A DNA stretch of 64,000 nucleotides from Adiantum capillus-veneris (Eukaryota > Streptophyta > Polypodiopsida > Polypodiales > Pteridaceae). The notes beneath the pieces were generated by a model. The model saw nothing but the letters and a program-made list of their open reading frames with translations. It was not told the origin of the DNA and made no database searches. Every line of letters starts with the position of its first letter. The stretch's first letter is position 1. Made by a program: the position numbers and the translations under genes. Below, piece after piece: positions 10,501-21,577 of the stretch. The stretch is from the NCBI GenBank assembly GCA_014529385.2, contig CM043960.1:122133043-122197042 (forward strand), in the 5' to 3' direction.

Positions 10501-11100
10501 CAAGTTGTGGATGAAGCTCAAGAGGAAGCTCAATTTCAAGTACTCAAGAGGAAAGCTGCTGTGCTAGCAAGAAGAGTGATGATAAGTGAGGAACTATTTC
10601 TTTCTCCTATGAATGTTTCTTCTTCCTCTTCCCTACCCTCATTCCCCGCTAGCTCTCTCCACCTTTGAAGGTGTTTGAGGCCTTGGGACTGAGGCTGGGG
10701 ATGGTTAATGATTTTTATAAAGTCTATGTTATGCTCGTGATGCATGAATCTTTCCATCTTCATTGCATCACCTAGGTCACAAGGAACACAACGATTGTAT
10801 TGTACCAAGTCTCTCTTGATGGGAGAATCTATAATACAAAAGCCTATTGGAGGGGGGACCGGCTCCACATAAATCCGGTCCTCAACTGTTGTTAATTTCT
10901 CTAAACTCTCTCTCTTACAAAAGTATCGTTCATGACAAGTTAAGTAAGTACTATGGTTATGTCGCTACCATCAATTAAGTTCACCCTCTATGTTCTCAAA
11001 GTAGTCCCACAAAATGCTCTCTTTATTCTCATAATTCCGCTATTCTCAAAGTTCATAGGCCATTTTCATTACAGCACCCGCTCTACAAAACTGCCACACC
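10501..11100. repeat. LTR-like stretch resembling 60080-60340
   Basis: About 10600-10900 shares an ordered series of short matches with 60080-60340: CTTCCTCTT, CCCCGCT, TGTATTGTA, GGACC(G/A)GCTCCA and AAATCCG. In the 60080 copy a primer-binding-like site follows, so this may be the R/U5 part of a related LTR. No primer-binding site is seen here. It could also be the 3' LTR of Gypsy A, which ends just before it. Confidence 0.4.
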
Positions 11101-11518
11101 AGTTGTTGTGTGCTGCTCGCTTATGGTAATGATTCTTCCTTCTAGCTGGCTTGCCTGTACTGGGCCCTGCTTTGGTGATGCCCCCCCCCCCCCCCAACTA
11201 GTGCTTGTCCAAGGGTACTGGCATCTACCCTTTGTTTGCATTTCAACAGGAGGGTGAGAAAAGCTTTTAACATCACAAGGGGAGGGTTGGGACCTGTAGG
11301 GATTTCCTAGGGCTGAAGACTAAGGAGAAGAGTGAGCGGTTGGAGGGCGACTTGAGGAGCTCAGAGGGCTACAATCAAAAGTGGGAAGTGCATGAATTTT
11401 CCTGCAACCTCTATTGAAAGGGGTGGCGAGATGAGAGCTTCGAGAGCTTGAGGACCTGTGGTGAGAAGGCTCAAGGAAAAGGTGGAGGGGCTCATTCTCG
11501 TTTTCCATACGTCGACGT
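11101..11518. other. Spacer with poly-C tract, no gene recognised
   Basis: A run of about 15 C residues lies near 11180-11195. No protein motif is seen on either strand. Confidence 0.4.
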
Positions 11519-11590
11519 CTCTCTAGCACAAACGATCGTGCTCCCTTTCTTAATGGAGGGAAAGACATGGGTTCGAATCCCATCAAAGAT
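11519..11590 (+). ncRNA. Second tRNA-like sequence
   Basis: The D stem GCAC/GTGC (11526-11529, 11538-11541) and T arm ATGGG-TTCGAAT-CCCAT (11567-11583) match the copy at 7882-7951, including the phrase AGACATGGGTTCGAATCCCA. The anticodon arm TCCCT/AGGGA is intact but its loop is oversized, and the acceptor stem is not complementary. It is a decayed relative. It lies about 180 bases from another iMet-type primer-binding site, a layout similar to NA1. Confidence 0.45.
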
Positions 11591-11762
11591 GAACTTTGGC
11601 TGCTACTACATGCAATTATGATGTGATTAGCAAAGATACCATGCAATTAATGGAAATTTTAAGCAATTTCTCAATCATAATCATGCTATTTAGGATCACA
11701 TTTGCACTTATCTTTGCATGCATAGCCTTCAAAGTGTTGAATTGATCGGAGCGTAGTCCCTG

Positions 11763-11774
11763 GCTCTGATACCA
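11763..11774 (-). other. iMet-type primer-binding site of a third minus-strand LTR element
   Basis: The minus strand reads TGGTATCAGAGC. The preceding GGAGCGTAGTCCCTGGC context resembles the NA1 (about 8467-8479) and NA2 (about 41000-41012) leaders. The LTR would lie to the right, starting near 11776, but no second copy of it is in the window, so the element is a fragment. Confidence 0.6.
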
Positions 11775-11775
11775 C

Positions 11776-12299
<524 letters not shown>

Positions 12300-12300
<1 letters not shown>

Positions 12301-15300
12301 TATCTCACAGTGTAGAGAATGGGAGCTAGGACGAATGGAGATAGTGGTGCGGTGCACTCAACGGGATGGGCTCAAGGATGTAGGGATGGGTTCGGTTACC
12401 TTGTTCGGAGAAGAAGAGAGATTTGTAGTTTGGGGCAATGTGTGTGGTGTAATGACTGAAGCGAGAATCTCCGGATTTCTCCCAAGCTGTGATAGATTGG
12501 CATTGTAAGAAGGCCTCATTAACTTGGGAGTCGATCGATGCATCCTGGACCAAGTGACATGCATCCCATGTTTCAAACCATTTCTTGATGTCAAGCATCC
12601 ACCCCGAACTTAGTATTTTGCTCTTGCATGTCTTTTGGACCTTTTGACTTGCTTCATATGCGATTCTAGAAGTCGATACAAAGGGCTATGTTGTGTCTTA
12701 AGCATGTACTCCACAACCCTTTGCATGCCCAAGACCTCAATGGGAAGCGATTCGGACTCAAGAAGTAAGAGCATGTAGGGTGTTTGTGTCTTGACTGGAG
12801 AAAGTTGGTGAGGAAATGCTTTTGGACATTCTCAAACTCTTTCCAAGTAGACTTCCCGATGCTACCACCCCACACCTCCACTCCATAAAGAAGCACCGGT
12901 GTCACCAATGTGTCAAAGAGGTACTTTTTGAGAGCCCAACACTTGATCTCTCCAGCAGTGCACATGTTCTCAAATGCATAATAAGCCCTCTTTCCGGCTT
13001 CCAAGCGACGCATTGCGAAATCCTTCCATTTATGATTGGATGGAACCTCAAGGCCAAGGTACTTGAAGCTATCTACCACTTCAAGCCGCTCATTGTTGTA
13101 TACAATGCATGGATTTTCGTCATTGATGGTCTTCACAAGCATAACCTTGGTTTTAGATCCATTCACGATTAGCCCGCTATATAGGCAAAAGCGTTCAAGA
13201 CACCCATAAGCTTTTGTGCATCTTCTAAGGTATGTGCCAAGAGCACTACATCATCGGCATAAAGCAAAAGCATGATCACCGCAATTTCGGATCTTAACTT
13301 CTATGCCTTCTTGTTGCATAAAATCAAGAACCATGCATTCCAATTCATCAACGAGTAGCCCAAAGAGGGTTGGGGAAAGTGGGCATCCTTGTTTGACACC
13401 AATAGTGCTTGCAAAAAATTCTGAAATTCCATCTCTCATACGTAGTCGACATATCACTTTTTGGTAGATGCGAAAGACTACATGCATAAATTCTCTCGGC
13501 ACTTGAAGGCTTTGCATACGTCTGCAAAGATTTCCTCACGGCACCATGTCAAAAGCTTTCTTGAAATCCACAAAGCAACAATACAACTTTTTTCTTTCAA
13601 TCGAGACGCTTCCATCAGAACTCAAAGAGCAACAAGGTGATCAATAGTGCTATGATGCTTCCGAAAAAGCTGCTTGACCAAGCCCACGTTTGCCGTTCTT
13701 TTTAGCCCATTCACTTATCTTCATCTGCATGATACATCCAGATAACTTTGCCATCAAAGAACCAACCATTATAGTGCGATAGTTGTTCACATTGTTTACA
13801 TCTCCTCCTTTGTGCAAAGGTTTGATCCAATTTGCACTCCAATCATGAGGCATGCAATGCTGAAATGCAAGGTTAAACATACCGTGTATCCAATACCGTG
13901 TTTTCTTGCTTGTCCATTTAATCATTTCAGCCTTGACACCTTGAAGGTCCCTTGCCTTGCGAGTAGCAAGTTTCTCAAGCGCGCGGCATACATCTTCAAT
14001 GGTAAAGAAGGGAGGCATACACGGAAGGGAGCTACAACACTCCATCTTATCAACATTGGGTTGCTCATAGAGGTTCTTGCAATACGTATACATATCCTCA
14101 AGAGTCAAGTCATCAGAGCTCTCAACACACTTGCCTTTTAGATTTTGCCAAAACTTGCCACATGCATGTGCTTTCTCTTGCGCTAAAAGAAGTTGTTTTT
14201 TGACTTCCCACCTTCTCCTCTTTTTTTGAACAAGTGCTTTGTATGTGTGTGAACGTTCCAAGTAAACTTCCTTGTCTTTGCTTGCATTCAACCTTAGCAA
14301 GTGTTTTCGGGCGTGACTACATTTCACGTCAAACCATTTCTTCTTGGTGCTACCCTTCTTAGACCTTTTGCAAGACATGGGTTTCACCTAAAAGCATTCC
14401 TTTGCACAAGATCAAATTACTTCTTTGAAAACTTTCCACTTGCATTCTAATGTTGGGCTCTCTTGATGCTCTGTCATGCTTAACATTTGGTCCACCATAT
14501 CAGCATATATAAGTGCTTGTTTGAAGTTTAGACGTAGGTATGAATGATTCACATCATGATTGGAGGCTACATGCTCGGGTCTTTTACCACACTTGAGGTC
14601 AATACATAACATCCTATGATCCAATTCCGGATTCCATTCACCAAGTGTAAAGATTTGTATGCATTCTAGAGTGGCTTCTGAAAACAACATATAGTCAATC
14701 ACGCTATCACCATTGTGCTTTCTACATGTAAAGTCATTGGTGCCTTGCCATAAAGATACACCATTTGCAATGAACATTCCGGTACTATTGCACATATGTA
14801 GAAGTGACTTTCCATAGTGGTCCAGTTCTTTTGCATCATTAGAACTTCGATTATTCATGTATGAGTCATCCATTCTTTTTGAGACATGTCGCATGTCAAC
14901 TTGTTGTGTCGTGTTGTAACATATTTGTGCGAGCATTCATGTCTCCAAAGACAATGATTTCACCTTGGTCCTTGTAATGAGCAATGTCTTTCTCTAGTTC
15001 AACAAAGGGCTGATCTCTATCCATATCCAAGTGAGCATAAAAGTTGGAGTCATAGTGAGGAATGTAGCAACCAACCCCAAACATGAGTTGACCATTTGGT
15101 GGGCTGATTTTCAGCCATAAGTAGCTTTTATACTTATCTTCTTTGACAATGGATACATCTTTCAAACCCTTTTTGATCATACATGCTACGCCTCCTTGGC
15201 CTCTACGTTGCTTTGCATTTTTGGCCCACATCAAAGAATGCACATTGTATTTGTCAAATTCAAGAATTCGTTGCGCATCATGCTCCCATGTTTCAACAAG

Positions 15301-15420
15301 AAGTATCCATCAGAGTCATTGGTAAGCTCATCAATTCCAATTCCCGCATTCCATGGATACCCGTTACAATCTCAAAAGCATATTCGCAAGCGTGAGGTGG
15401 TCTCATAGATCATGTGTCTC
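12300..15420 (-). pseudogene. LINE (non-LTR retrotransposon) ORF2 remnant: endonuclease and reverse transcriptase
   Basis: Read on the minus strand from 15420 down, the translation gives an APE-type endonuclease: an ETWE-like start near 15290, VFGDMNART near 14950, VIDYMLFS near 14690 and the catalytic-type DHRML near 14610. A linker and LINE reverse transcriptase follow: WIKPLHKGGD and NYRTI near 13790, GVKQGCPLSPTLFGLLVDEL near 13370, and KTKVM with FKYLGLEV near 13060. The tail past 12600 has the tryptophan-rich C-terminus usual in LINE ORF2. Intact ORF2 nicks the target and primes reverse transcription there. Several frame breaks, around 14400, 13560, 13240 and 12620, make this copy dead. 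No poly-A tail was seen at its 3' end. Confidence 0.88.
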
Positions 15421-15780
15421 TATTTTTTGGGTGGACTTGCATCCTCCTCAAGTGACTTTTCTTCTTGAGATGACACCTTAACCTTCTTGCTTCTTTCCTC
15501 ATATGCTTTGCGACGTACATTTTGTTGCATAAGAGTGCGATCCTCATATACATTACAACCCGTTCCTTTGAGGTAGATCCAACTATAGTCAAGGATGATC
15601 TTTCTCTTTACCTCATCAGACATGGTACATACAATAGGTCTTTCTCCCCAGGGAGGGACTCCTTGTTTTCCAACTCGATGTGCATCATAAGCCACGATTC
15701 CAGACATGCCAAAGTATGTAGCAAAAAATTCTTCAATAGCAATCGCAAGAGATTGGGTGAGAGAGCATTGGGTATAATCA
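15420..15780 (-). pseudogene. LINE ORF1-like fragment
   Basis: The minus-strand frame ending at 15420 (95 residues in its open part, extendable to about 15780) lies directly upstream of the LINE endonuclease. It has the basic tail NVYEDRTLMQQNVRRKAYEE followed by a lysine/serine-rich end, a pattern I associate with the C-terminus of ORF1-type nucleic-acid-binding proteins of plant LINE-like elements. No zinc knuckle is visible. The N-terminus is missing. Confidence 0.45.
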
Positions 15781-15786
15781 TCCCCC

Positions 15787-15817
15787 CATGCCTAGAGTGA
15801 GCCTTTCTCTAGGCATG
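15787..15817. other. Perfect 11-bp hairpin
   Basis: CATGCCTAGAG (15787-15797) and CTCTAGGCATG (15807-15817) flank a 9-base loop. It sits at the boundary between the LINE remnant and the following spacer and may mark an element end. Its function is unknown. Confidence 0.6.
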
Positions 15818-16089
15818 CATTTATATTAATTATAAAAAGGGTTAGTTCATAAATGGGGCTATTTACATTCCAGTTTGGGTATAAAGGAGCTTTATTGAAC
15901 TAGCTACAAATCCTATGTCTTATTGGATTATTCCATGTCTTGCTAGCTGCTGTCAGCCACTTGCCCACGACTCATTTGCCTTGACCTGCTACATCACGCA
16001 CACATGACCATAAATGTTAGTGTCAACCTTCTCATAATCCATTCCATAACACCTCTACCTACATGAACTTGTCATTAGGGTCCAACACA
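15818..16089. other. Spacer, no gene recognised
   Basis: AT-rich with no coding motif. It includes a TTCCATAACA at about 16042-16051 that resembles the end of the NA-family LTR, but the sequence before it does not match that LTR. Confidence 0.35.
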
Positions 16090-16627
16090 TGAGTAGAAGG
16101 TGATGATTAAGGGATGGTGCTAACTGTTATCAAATTGATCTTGGGAAAGGTGAATTGAGGTTCTTTCAAAGACGTGGATGCGTGTTGCTTTGGACAGTCC
16201 TTACTATAGCGATCCTGAGCCTTAGGGAAATGCTGACAAGGAGGACATCATTCTGGCAGAAGACATTTTCTTTGATAAAGCCTATATTCCCCGCATCTGT
16301 AGCACAAAATGGGCCAATTGGATGGGCGAGTCGATGGACGAGGCAGTCTTTTCTTATGCTGCATGGAGGTGGAGGTGGAGGTGTAGAAGCTTTGAGGGGA
16401 TGAGGGAGCATTCACATGATAAAAGCTCTTAGATGGAAAAGTGCTCTGCATACCTTGCATAGGAGGGGTTGTCAGCAAAGGTGGCATGTGGTTTGGATGG
16501 CCACAGGGGGAAACCATGTTGGATGCAGGTGCTAACCCCTGTTAAAGAGTAGAACCAATACTTTGTTGTATTTTCCGCAATCCTTTGTCCTCATGTCCAG
16601 ACTCTTCACAAAAGTGGAAATAAGCCC
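16090..16627 (-). pseudogene. Older retroelement gag, downstream part (host of Gypsy B and NA2)
   Basis: On the minus strand this encodes a proline/serine-rich segment and a zinc-knuckle-like CYRCGEYRLYQRKC (about 16275-16310; the usual GH is lost), with a stop near 16540. Upstream on the minus strand it joins, across Gypsy B and NA2, to 30488-30506 and 41528-42316. Removing both insertions and one copy of each duplication restores one continuous frame at both junctions and completes a C-X2-C-X4-H-X4-C knuckle. That shows it was one gene. It is a gag relic, probably of a Gypsy element. Confidence 0.75.
16623..16627. repeat. Target-site duplication of Gypsy B, left copy (AGCCC)
   Basis: AGCCC directly precedes the TG of the left LTR and recurs directly after the right LTR at 30483-30487. 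Confidence 0.93.
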
Positions 16628-17234
16628 TGTTAACCCTCACAGCTCACGGACACCCCATCACCTACGACGGACGTATATTATGTATTTGGTAGAGTCAGGT
16701 ACCGGGCTTGTCGGACCAATAGAAAAAGGGTAAGAGTGATCACCGATGAGAGGCGCACTCTAACTGGGACATTCAAGGGATTAGTTGGCTAAGCATGGGC
16801 GCCCAAGTGTGAATGGGGTGAGCTCATATAAAAGCCAACTAAACCTAAAATTCACTCATTCTCTCATTTGTGCAATAGAAGAGTGCTCTTGCTCCATCTC
16901 CATCTCCATCTTCTTCTTCTTCACCTCCTTGTGTGTGTGTGTATGTGTGTGTGTGTGTGAGAGAGAGAGAAAGAGAGAGAGAGGGAGAGTGTGTGTGAGA
17001 TCGAGCATTACGAAGGCACGACGGCGGCGAAGCGGTTGAGCGCGGCACGACTGTAGCTTCTTCTTCATCGCGGCGAGGAATCCACCACGAAGGCGAGCGT
17101 AGAGCGGTGAGTGACACACCCTTTGCTCTCTTGAGCTTGCTAGATTAGTCTTGTTGTGTGCTTGGAGCCATTTGTGGCTCGCACACGGTGTATCGGCAAG
17201 TCCCTTGCTTCGACAGTGCGGCAAGGAGCGCACA
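16628..17234 (+). repeat. Gypsy B left (5') LTR
   Basis: 607 bp, beginning TGTTAACCC and ending GAGCGCACA, repeated at 29884-30482. It contains the promoter-side sequence with CATATAAAAG (about 16825-16834) as a good TATA box, and a GT/GA microsatellite (about 16930-17000). Confidence 0.95.
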
Positions 17235-17238
17235 TTTT

Positions 17239-17256
17239 TGGCGCCGTTGCCGGGGA
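17239..17256 (+). other. Gypsy B primer-binding site (tRNA-Asp type)
   Basis: TGGCGCCGTTGCCGGGGA lies four bases after the 5' LTR. It is complementary to the 3' end expected for a plant tRNA-Asp ending in GGCAACGGCGCCA, and is a known plant Gypsy primer site. Confidence 0.88.
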
Positions 17257-18299
17257 ATCGCCCTGCACTAAGCCCAAGGGGCACTTTGTGCTTCTCCTTT
17301 GAGTTGTTTGTAGTAGGAAAGAAGAGGAAGAGGAAGAGGAATGAGTTGTTTTTCTGTAAGTTGTTAATTTCTGTGTTGTCTGCAAGTTCTGTGATTTCTG
17401 CATAATGTTGTGTTTTCTATTTGCACACAGTCTTTGCACAATTAGTAGTCGTTAGCTTGTTTGCAGTGAATGAATAAGTAGGAAGGCAATTAGCAATTTC
17501 TGTTTGCACACAGTCTGTACACAGTTTTCTGTCAAGGTTTGGCTGCACACAGTCTTTGCACAGCAAGGTAGTGAGAGAGGAAGTAGGTGGACAGTTAGCT
17601 CACTGTCAGTAAGCAGTTAACAGATTAGTCAGTGGTTAGTAGCACTGTTAGTAAGTAGATAAGGTAGTGAGCTGTCTGTGAGTTGTTGACTGGGAGGTTA
17701 GGTAGGTGAGAGTGTGTGTGGCCAAGAAAGGGTCACTTGAAGCGTGCGAGGTCATCGCCCCCAAAAAAAAAAAAAAGTAAAAAAAAAAATAAAAATTTAA
17801 GAAAACCGAAAATATTTAAGCGTGAGTGACTGGGGGGCTACACTAAAATTTTGATCGGGATCGGTTTCCCAAGCCCAAGCCCAAGCCCAAGCCCTCAGTC
17901 TTATGATATATACTAGACTCACTCTTATATATATACCCTACCCCCTCAAGAGGGAATGAGAGCATGTGAGGAAAGTCCTCCACTCTCCTCCCTTCTCTTC
18001 CCACTTGCACCCTTAGACTTTCTAATTTGGGCCTAGTTCCCTACTAGAAATTGACGGTTTTAGGGATTTCGAGGGCAAAAAGTGACCAAACGGAGGGCTG
18101 TAAAGCACGGCATGTCCCTCTGACCGAGACGTTCGTTTTGAACTATCATACGTTCTATTCTATAGCTGGTTCAAAAAAAAAGGACCAAAAAATCAAAAAA
18201 TAAATAAATAAGAAAAGACTTGGGTTGCAAAACACCCAAAATTACTAGGTGAGCAGCCTTCACGGGCCCTCACTGACACTTCTAGGGGATCCAAGTCAT
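17257..18299 (+). other. Gypsy B leader
   Basis: About 1 kb without a gene. It has three copies of a GCACACAGTCTNTNCACA-like phrase (near 17423, 17503 and 17544), four AAGCCC units at 17871-17894, and A-rich runs near 17764-17800 and 18170-18225. It probably holds packaging and translation signals, but none can be identified. Confidence 0.5.
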
Positions 18300-18878
18300 A
18301 TGAACCTACGCTCTAGACGAGTGTTAGAGAACGAGCATATTGGTAGTGCCTCCATTTACGCGGGCACCCATTATTCCTCCACCCTAGGTTCTGGACCTTC
18401 AGCCGGGACTCAAGGTAGCGCGACCCAAGATCCTCATATCGCGTCTAGTGATTCTTCCTCTGACTACGAAGTCATGGAGGGGTATCCTACACCAAACCCT
18501 GATAGTTCAAGTCAAGACATGCATGCCATGGGCTCACGGCCCGGGTCCAGCGTGTTTAGCCGCTTAAAAGAGACCCTTAGTAGAGCTACTCGCTCCGAAC
18601 ATGCGGTTAATGAAATAAATGAAGGGAGTGGGGAAGTAAATTCGTCATTCATACCTAAAATAGACCCTATGCTTCTTGAGAGTGTGCATGTGAATGTTCC
18701 ATCCACTGCACCTCCTGATCCTTTAGGACTATCTCCCTCTGAGGTTTTACTACCCGATGGTAGGAGTCTTGCCGAAGTACAAGAGATCGAACGCTATATG
18801 CAAGCAACAAGGGAGAGGGAAATTGAGAACCTACGAAGGCTAGAACAAAGTCGAACCCTGAAAGCAAGGCTCCTATGA
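18300..18878 (+). CDS. Gypsy B ORF1, extra ORF before gag
   Basis: A 192-residue frame from the first ATG at 18300; the open frame reaches back to 18249 through a GTG. The N-terminal half is rich in Ser, Gly, Pro and Asp. The last 40 residues are charged and helical (EVQEIERYMQATREREIE...), a likely coiled coil. No known domain. Its TGA at 18876-18878 overlaps the ATG of gag at 18875, an ATGA junction that would suit termination-reinitiation or a -1 shift. Extra ORFs before gag occur in some large plant Gypsy elements such as Ogre. A relation to those is not shown here. An alternative is that ORF1 is the gag N-terminus separated by a frameshift. Confidence 0.65.
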   Translation: MNLRSRRVLENEHIGSASIYAGTHYSSTLGSGPSAGTQGSATQDPHIASSDSSSDYEVMEGYPTPNPDSSSQDMHAMGSRPGSSVFSRLKETLSRATRSEHAVNEINEGSGEVNSSFIPKIDPMLLESVHVNVPSTAPPDPLGLSPSEVLLPDGRSLAEVQEIERYMQATREREIENLRRLEQSRTLKARLL

Positions 18879-21577
18879 CAACAATCATGCCAACCGAGCA
18901 ACCGAGTGCTCCCAAGGTAGCAGTCACGGAGGGGCAAGCTATGGGGAGCAATAATGCTTCCACTTCAAGGGAAACCTCCAGCACGCCAGGCCTAGATGGG
19001 ATATTCCTAAACGAAAATTGGGAGTATGACCTACAAGCAGAAGCTTTAACTGATCGGTACACAGGACACACCTATCATGTGGGTTGGTTAGATGTTCTAC
19101 AATCCACATCGGGTGCTACTAGCATAGATGAGCAACAACAGAAAGTATGTGATGTCCTCCATAGGATTGTCGAGTTAGAAAGACAGAACATAGGGATCAA
19201 CATGCCTTCAACATGCCTAATGAGATTCTTGGATACGAGAAAGTCCAACCAACCAACCCTGTCACAAATGGAGACTCCCTCAGTGAGCCCCATTGATCTT
19301 CCATATGTTGTTTCGCCAGGAGCCTCAGTACAATCTGAGCCCACAAGTGGCAGCTTTACCTTCCCAGATCTAGCTCATCTTTCTCTTAATGACACTACAG
19401 ATACCATGCATATCCCAATGGTGAGCATGACAAGAAGTACACCATGGAGTTCATTTGTTAACACGGCGCCGATGCCTAGTAGCACAGTGCCCCCAACTAT
19501 ACCTACATGTATGTATCAATCATGTGCACCTGTTGTACCTCAGCCTCATGTAGCTCCTACACCTCCGATTATTCCAAGAGCTTACAATCCACAATGCAAT
19601 TATCCAAGCTCTTATACAAGTGGAGCCATGCCATTTAATAATAACATGCCATATCAGGCACCCCCTATGCCTAGGGCCACGCCTGTAAACTTTGAACCAC
19701 CGTCTGGTACACCACCATACGAAATATGGGACCCAAGAGCCGCGCGTATGCCAAGGCCAACTCCCATCTCACATGTGGTTCCAGGAGCACATACACCCAT
19801 TATACCTGCTCAAATAGGAGATTTGGCAGCATTTGCTCAAACTATCGGTCGCTCTATTGCGGAAAACATGCGTAGTGCACCTGATAGAGAGCTTAGGAGC
19901 AAGGCAGTTCAAGTAGCTAAGCTCACACAGAAATTCAGTGGAGACAGAGATGCTAGAAAGCATATGGAAGTCTTTGAACATGTGTGCGATTCCTTGGAAG
20001 AGCACAATGAGCTACATAAGTGTAAGGCTTTGAGTTTGACCCTAAGCGGAAAGGCTAGAGATTGGTATAGAACCTTAAGAGTAGAAGAGAAAACGATCTA
20101 CTCTACTCTTAGGAGACTGTTCTTAAAAGAATACATACGAGAGGGAGTACTTTGGGGTGTAGCCTCTCAGCTCCAGAAAGCCCAACGAGAAGAAGGTGAA
20201 TCCGTGAGAGACTTCATTAGTCGCCTAAAGAATTTGAATTCTCGATGCAATCCAAACGAGCGATTCAACAACAACCAATTTCTCGATAGATTCATTAGGG
20301 GACTACGACATGAAAGTATTTATAATGGCCTAGTCATTAGAGGTATCACTACTTGGGAAGCAGTCACCATGAATGCAATCCAATTGGAGGATAATTTGAT
20401 GATTGCAGGAGAAAGAGTGTCTGCCGAGCCGAAGTCTAGTAGCTCGCAAGCATCAGGGCATGAGCCAATGAAGATAAAGCCAATCGTGAAAGAGCAAACG
20501 ATATCTGAGATGACTTTGGCAGATCTCACAAAGGCTATCCAAGAAAGCCTTAGGGGTAATCGTGCTCCACAAAACACTCATATGTATCCAAGAAGGGAGC
20601 AACAATGGTGCTCAATTTGCTTGGGCCCACATACTACGAGTGAATGCCCTACTTTCAGAGTAAAGTTTAACGAGACTTGTAATGCGTGTGGTAGGTATGG
20701 CCATCAAGCGAAGGATTGCCTAATGCTTAAACGCATCATGGAAAATAGACCGCCTATAGCTTGGGCAGACTCACCTCGAGTTCCTGCATTGATGCCTACC
20801 CCATCCATGGAGCAACAGTTGCCATTACAGCACATGGTCCCTAGAACCCAAAATGTGGTCCAAACCACACCGTTGCCACCTCCAGTGCTAGGACCGCAAC
20901 CCCCTCATCTAAGAGTTACACCTATGAACCAAATAGGTTGCGAGTCATCTAGTACTTATGTAGATTGCGAAGAAGACATAGACTCTAGTATCACCTATGG
21001 AGTTGACATGCTTGAGGAGTGTCCCATGTACTATATGGAAGACCATTGGGGACAAATCAAACCGGTATATCAAGCTACTGCGCTAGTAGCAAGAGGCCAA
21101 AACATTAATAGTTTTGCCAGGAGACCACCTCTTCAGTGCTACAAATGTGGTGGACCACATCGAGTAGCTGAGTGCCCCATTAGAATGCAAAAGAATGCTG
21201 CACTAATGCAAACAAGTCAAGGGAATGCATTGGCAATGCCAATACTCACTTGTAATCGTTGTGGCATAGATCATTTGATCGTACAGTGTCCTAACAATCC
21301 AAACGCACCGAAAATCACACCATTGAACATAATAGAGATTGTTGATGGGGCACCACCAACTATAAACATAGCACCAATGAATGCACTCACATGGTCGATG
21401 CTCCAAAAGCAAAATTACATCCTTGAAAAGAGAGATGCTGCATCCATTGGCCGAGCGAGAAAGAATAAAACACGAAGAAAGAAATCCCTTAATGCTTCTA
21501 GCTCAAAACCTAGTTCAAAGACTAACATAGGGACAGGAGAGGATCCCGTGTATATGAATGACCCTGAGGATGACTAA
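18875..21577 (+). CDS. Gypsy B gag
   Basis: 900 residues. The N-terminal third is low-complexity and Pro/Thr/Met-rich. A Retrotrans_gag-type capsid region runs over residues 345-510 (LTQKFSGDRDARKHMEVF, LSGKARDWYRTL, FLDRFIRGLR). Four zinc knuckles follow in two pairs. Near residues 578 and 602 are CSICLGPHTTSEC and the canonical CNACGRYGHQAKDC; near 755 and 793 are CYKCGGPHRVAEC and CNRCGIDHLIVQC. Three of the four have three, not four, residues between the second C and H. A basic tail ends at TAA 21575-21577. The frame stays open beyond this stop to 22457, so gag and protease lie in one frame separated by one stop. Gag forms the particle and packages RNA. The length is unusually large for Gypsy gag. 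Confidence 0.9.
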   Translation: MTTIMPTEQPSAPKVAVTEGQAMGSNNASTSRETSSTPGLDGIFLNENWEYDLQAEALTDRYTGHTYHVGWLDVLQSTSGATSIDEQQQKVCDVLHRIVELERQNIGINMPSTCLMRFLDTRKSNQPTLSQMETPSVSPIDLPYVVSPGASVQSEPTSGSFTFPDLAHLSLNDTTDTMHIPMVSMTRSTPWSSFVNTAPMPSSTVPPTIPTCMYQSCAPVVPQPHVAPTPPIIPRAYNPQCNYPSSYTSGAMPFNNNMPYQAPPMPRATPVNFEPPSGTPPYEIWDPRAARMPRPTPISHVVPGAHTPIIPAQIGDLAAFAQTIGRSIAENMRSAPDRELRSKAVQVAKLTQKFSGDRDARKHMEVFEHVCDSLEEHNELHKCKALSLTLSGKARDWYRTLRVEEKTIYSTLRRLFLKEYIREGVLWGVASQLQKAQREEGESVRDFISRLKNLNSRCNPNERFNNNQFLDRFIRGLRHESIYNGLVIRGITTWEAVTMNAIQLEDNLMIAGERVSAEPKSSSSQASGHEPMKIKPIVKEQTISEMTLADLTKAIQESLRGNRAPQNTHMYPRREQQWCSICLGPHTTSECPTFRVKFNETCNACGRYGHQAKDCLMLKRIMENRPPIAWADSPRVPALMPTPSMEQQLPLQHMVPRTQNVVQTTPLPPPVLGPQPPHLRVTPMNQIGCESSSTYVDCEEDIDSSITYGVDMLEECPMYYMEDHWGQIKPVYQATALVARGQNINSFARRPPLQCYKCGGPHRVAECPIRMQKNAALMQTSQGNALAMPILTCNRCGIDHLIVQCPNNPNAPKITPLNIIEIVDGAPPTINIAPMNALTWSMLQKQNYILEKRDAASIGRARKNKTRRKKSLNASSSKPSSKTNIGTGEDPVYMNDPEDD

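Noticed and set aside
18667-19071. 134-codon minus-strand frame across ORF1/gag of Gypsy B
   Set aside because: It is antisense to well-supported coding sequence and has no motif of its own.
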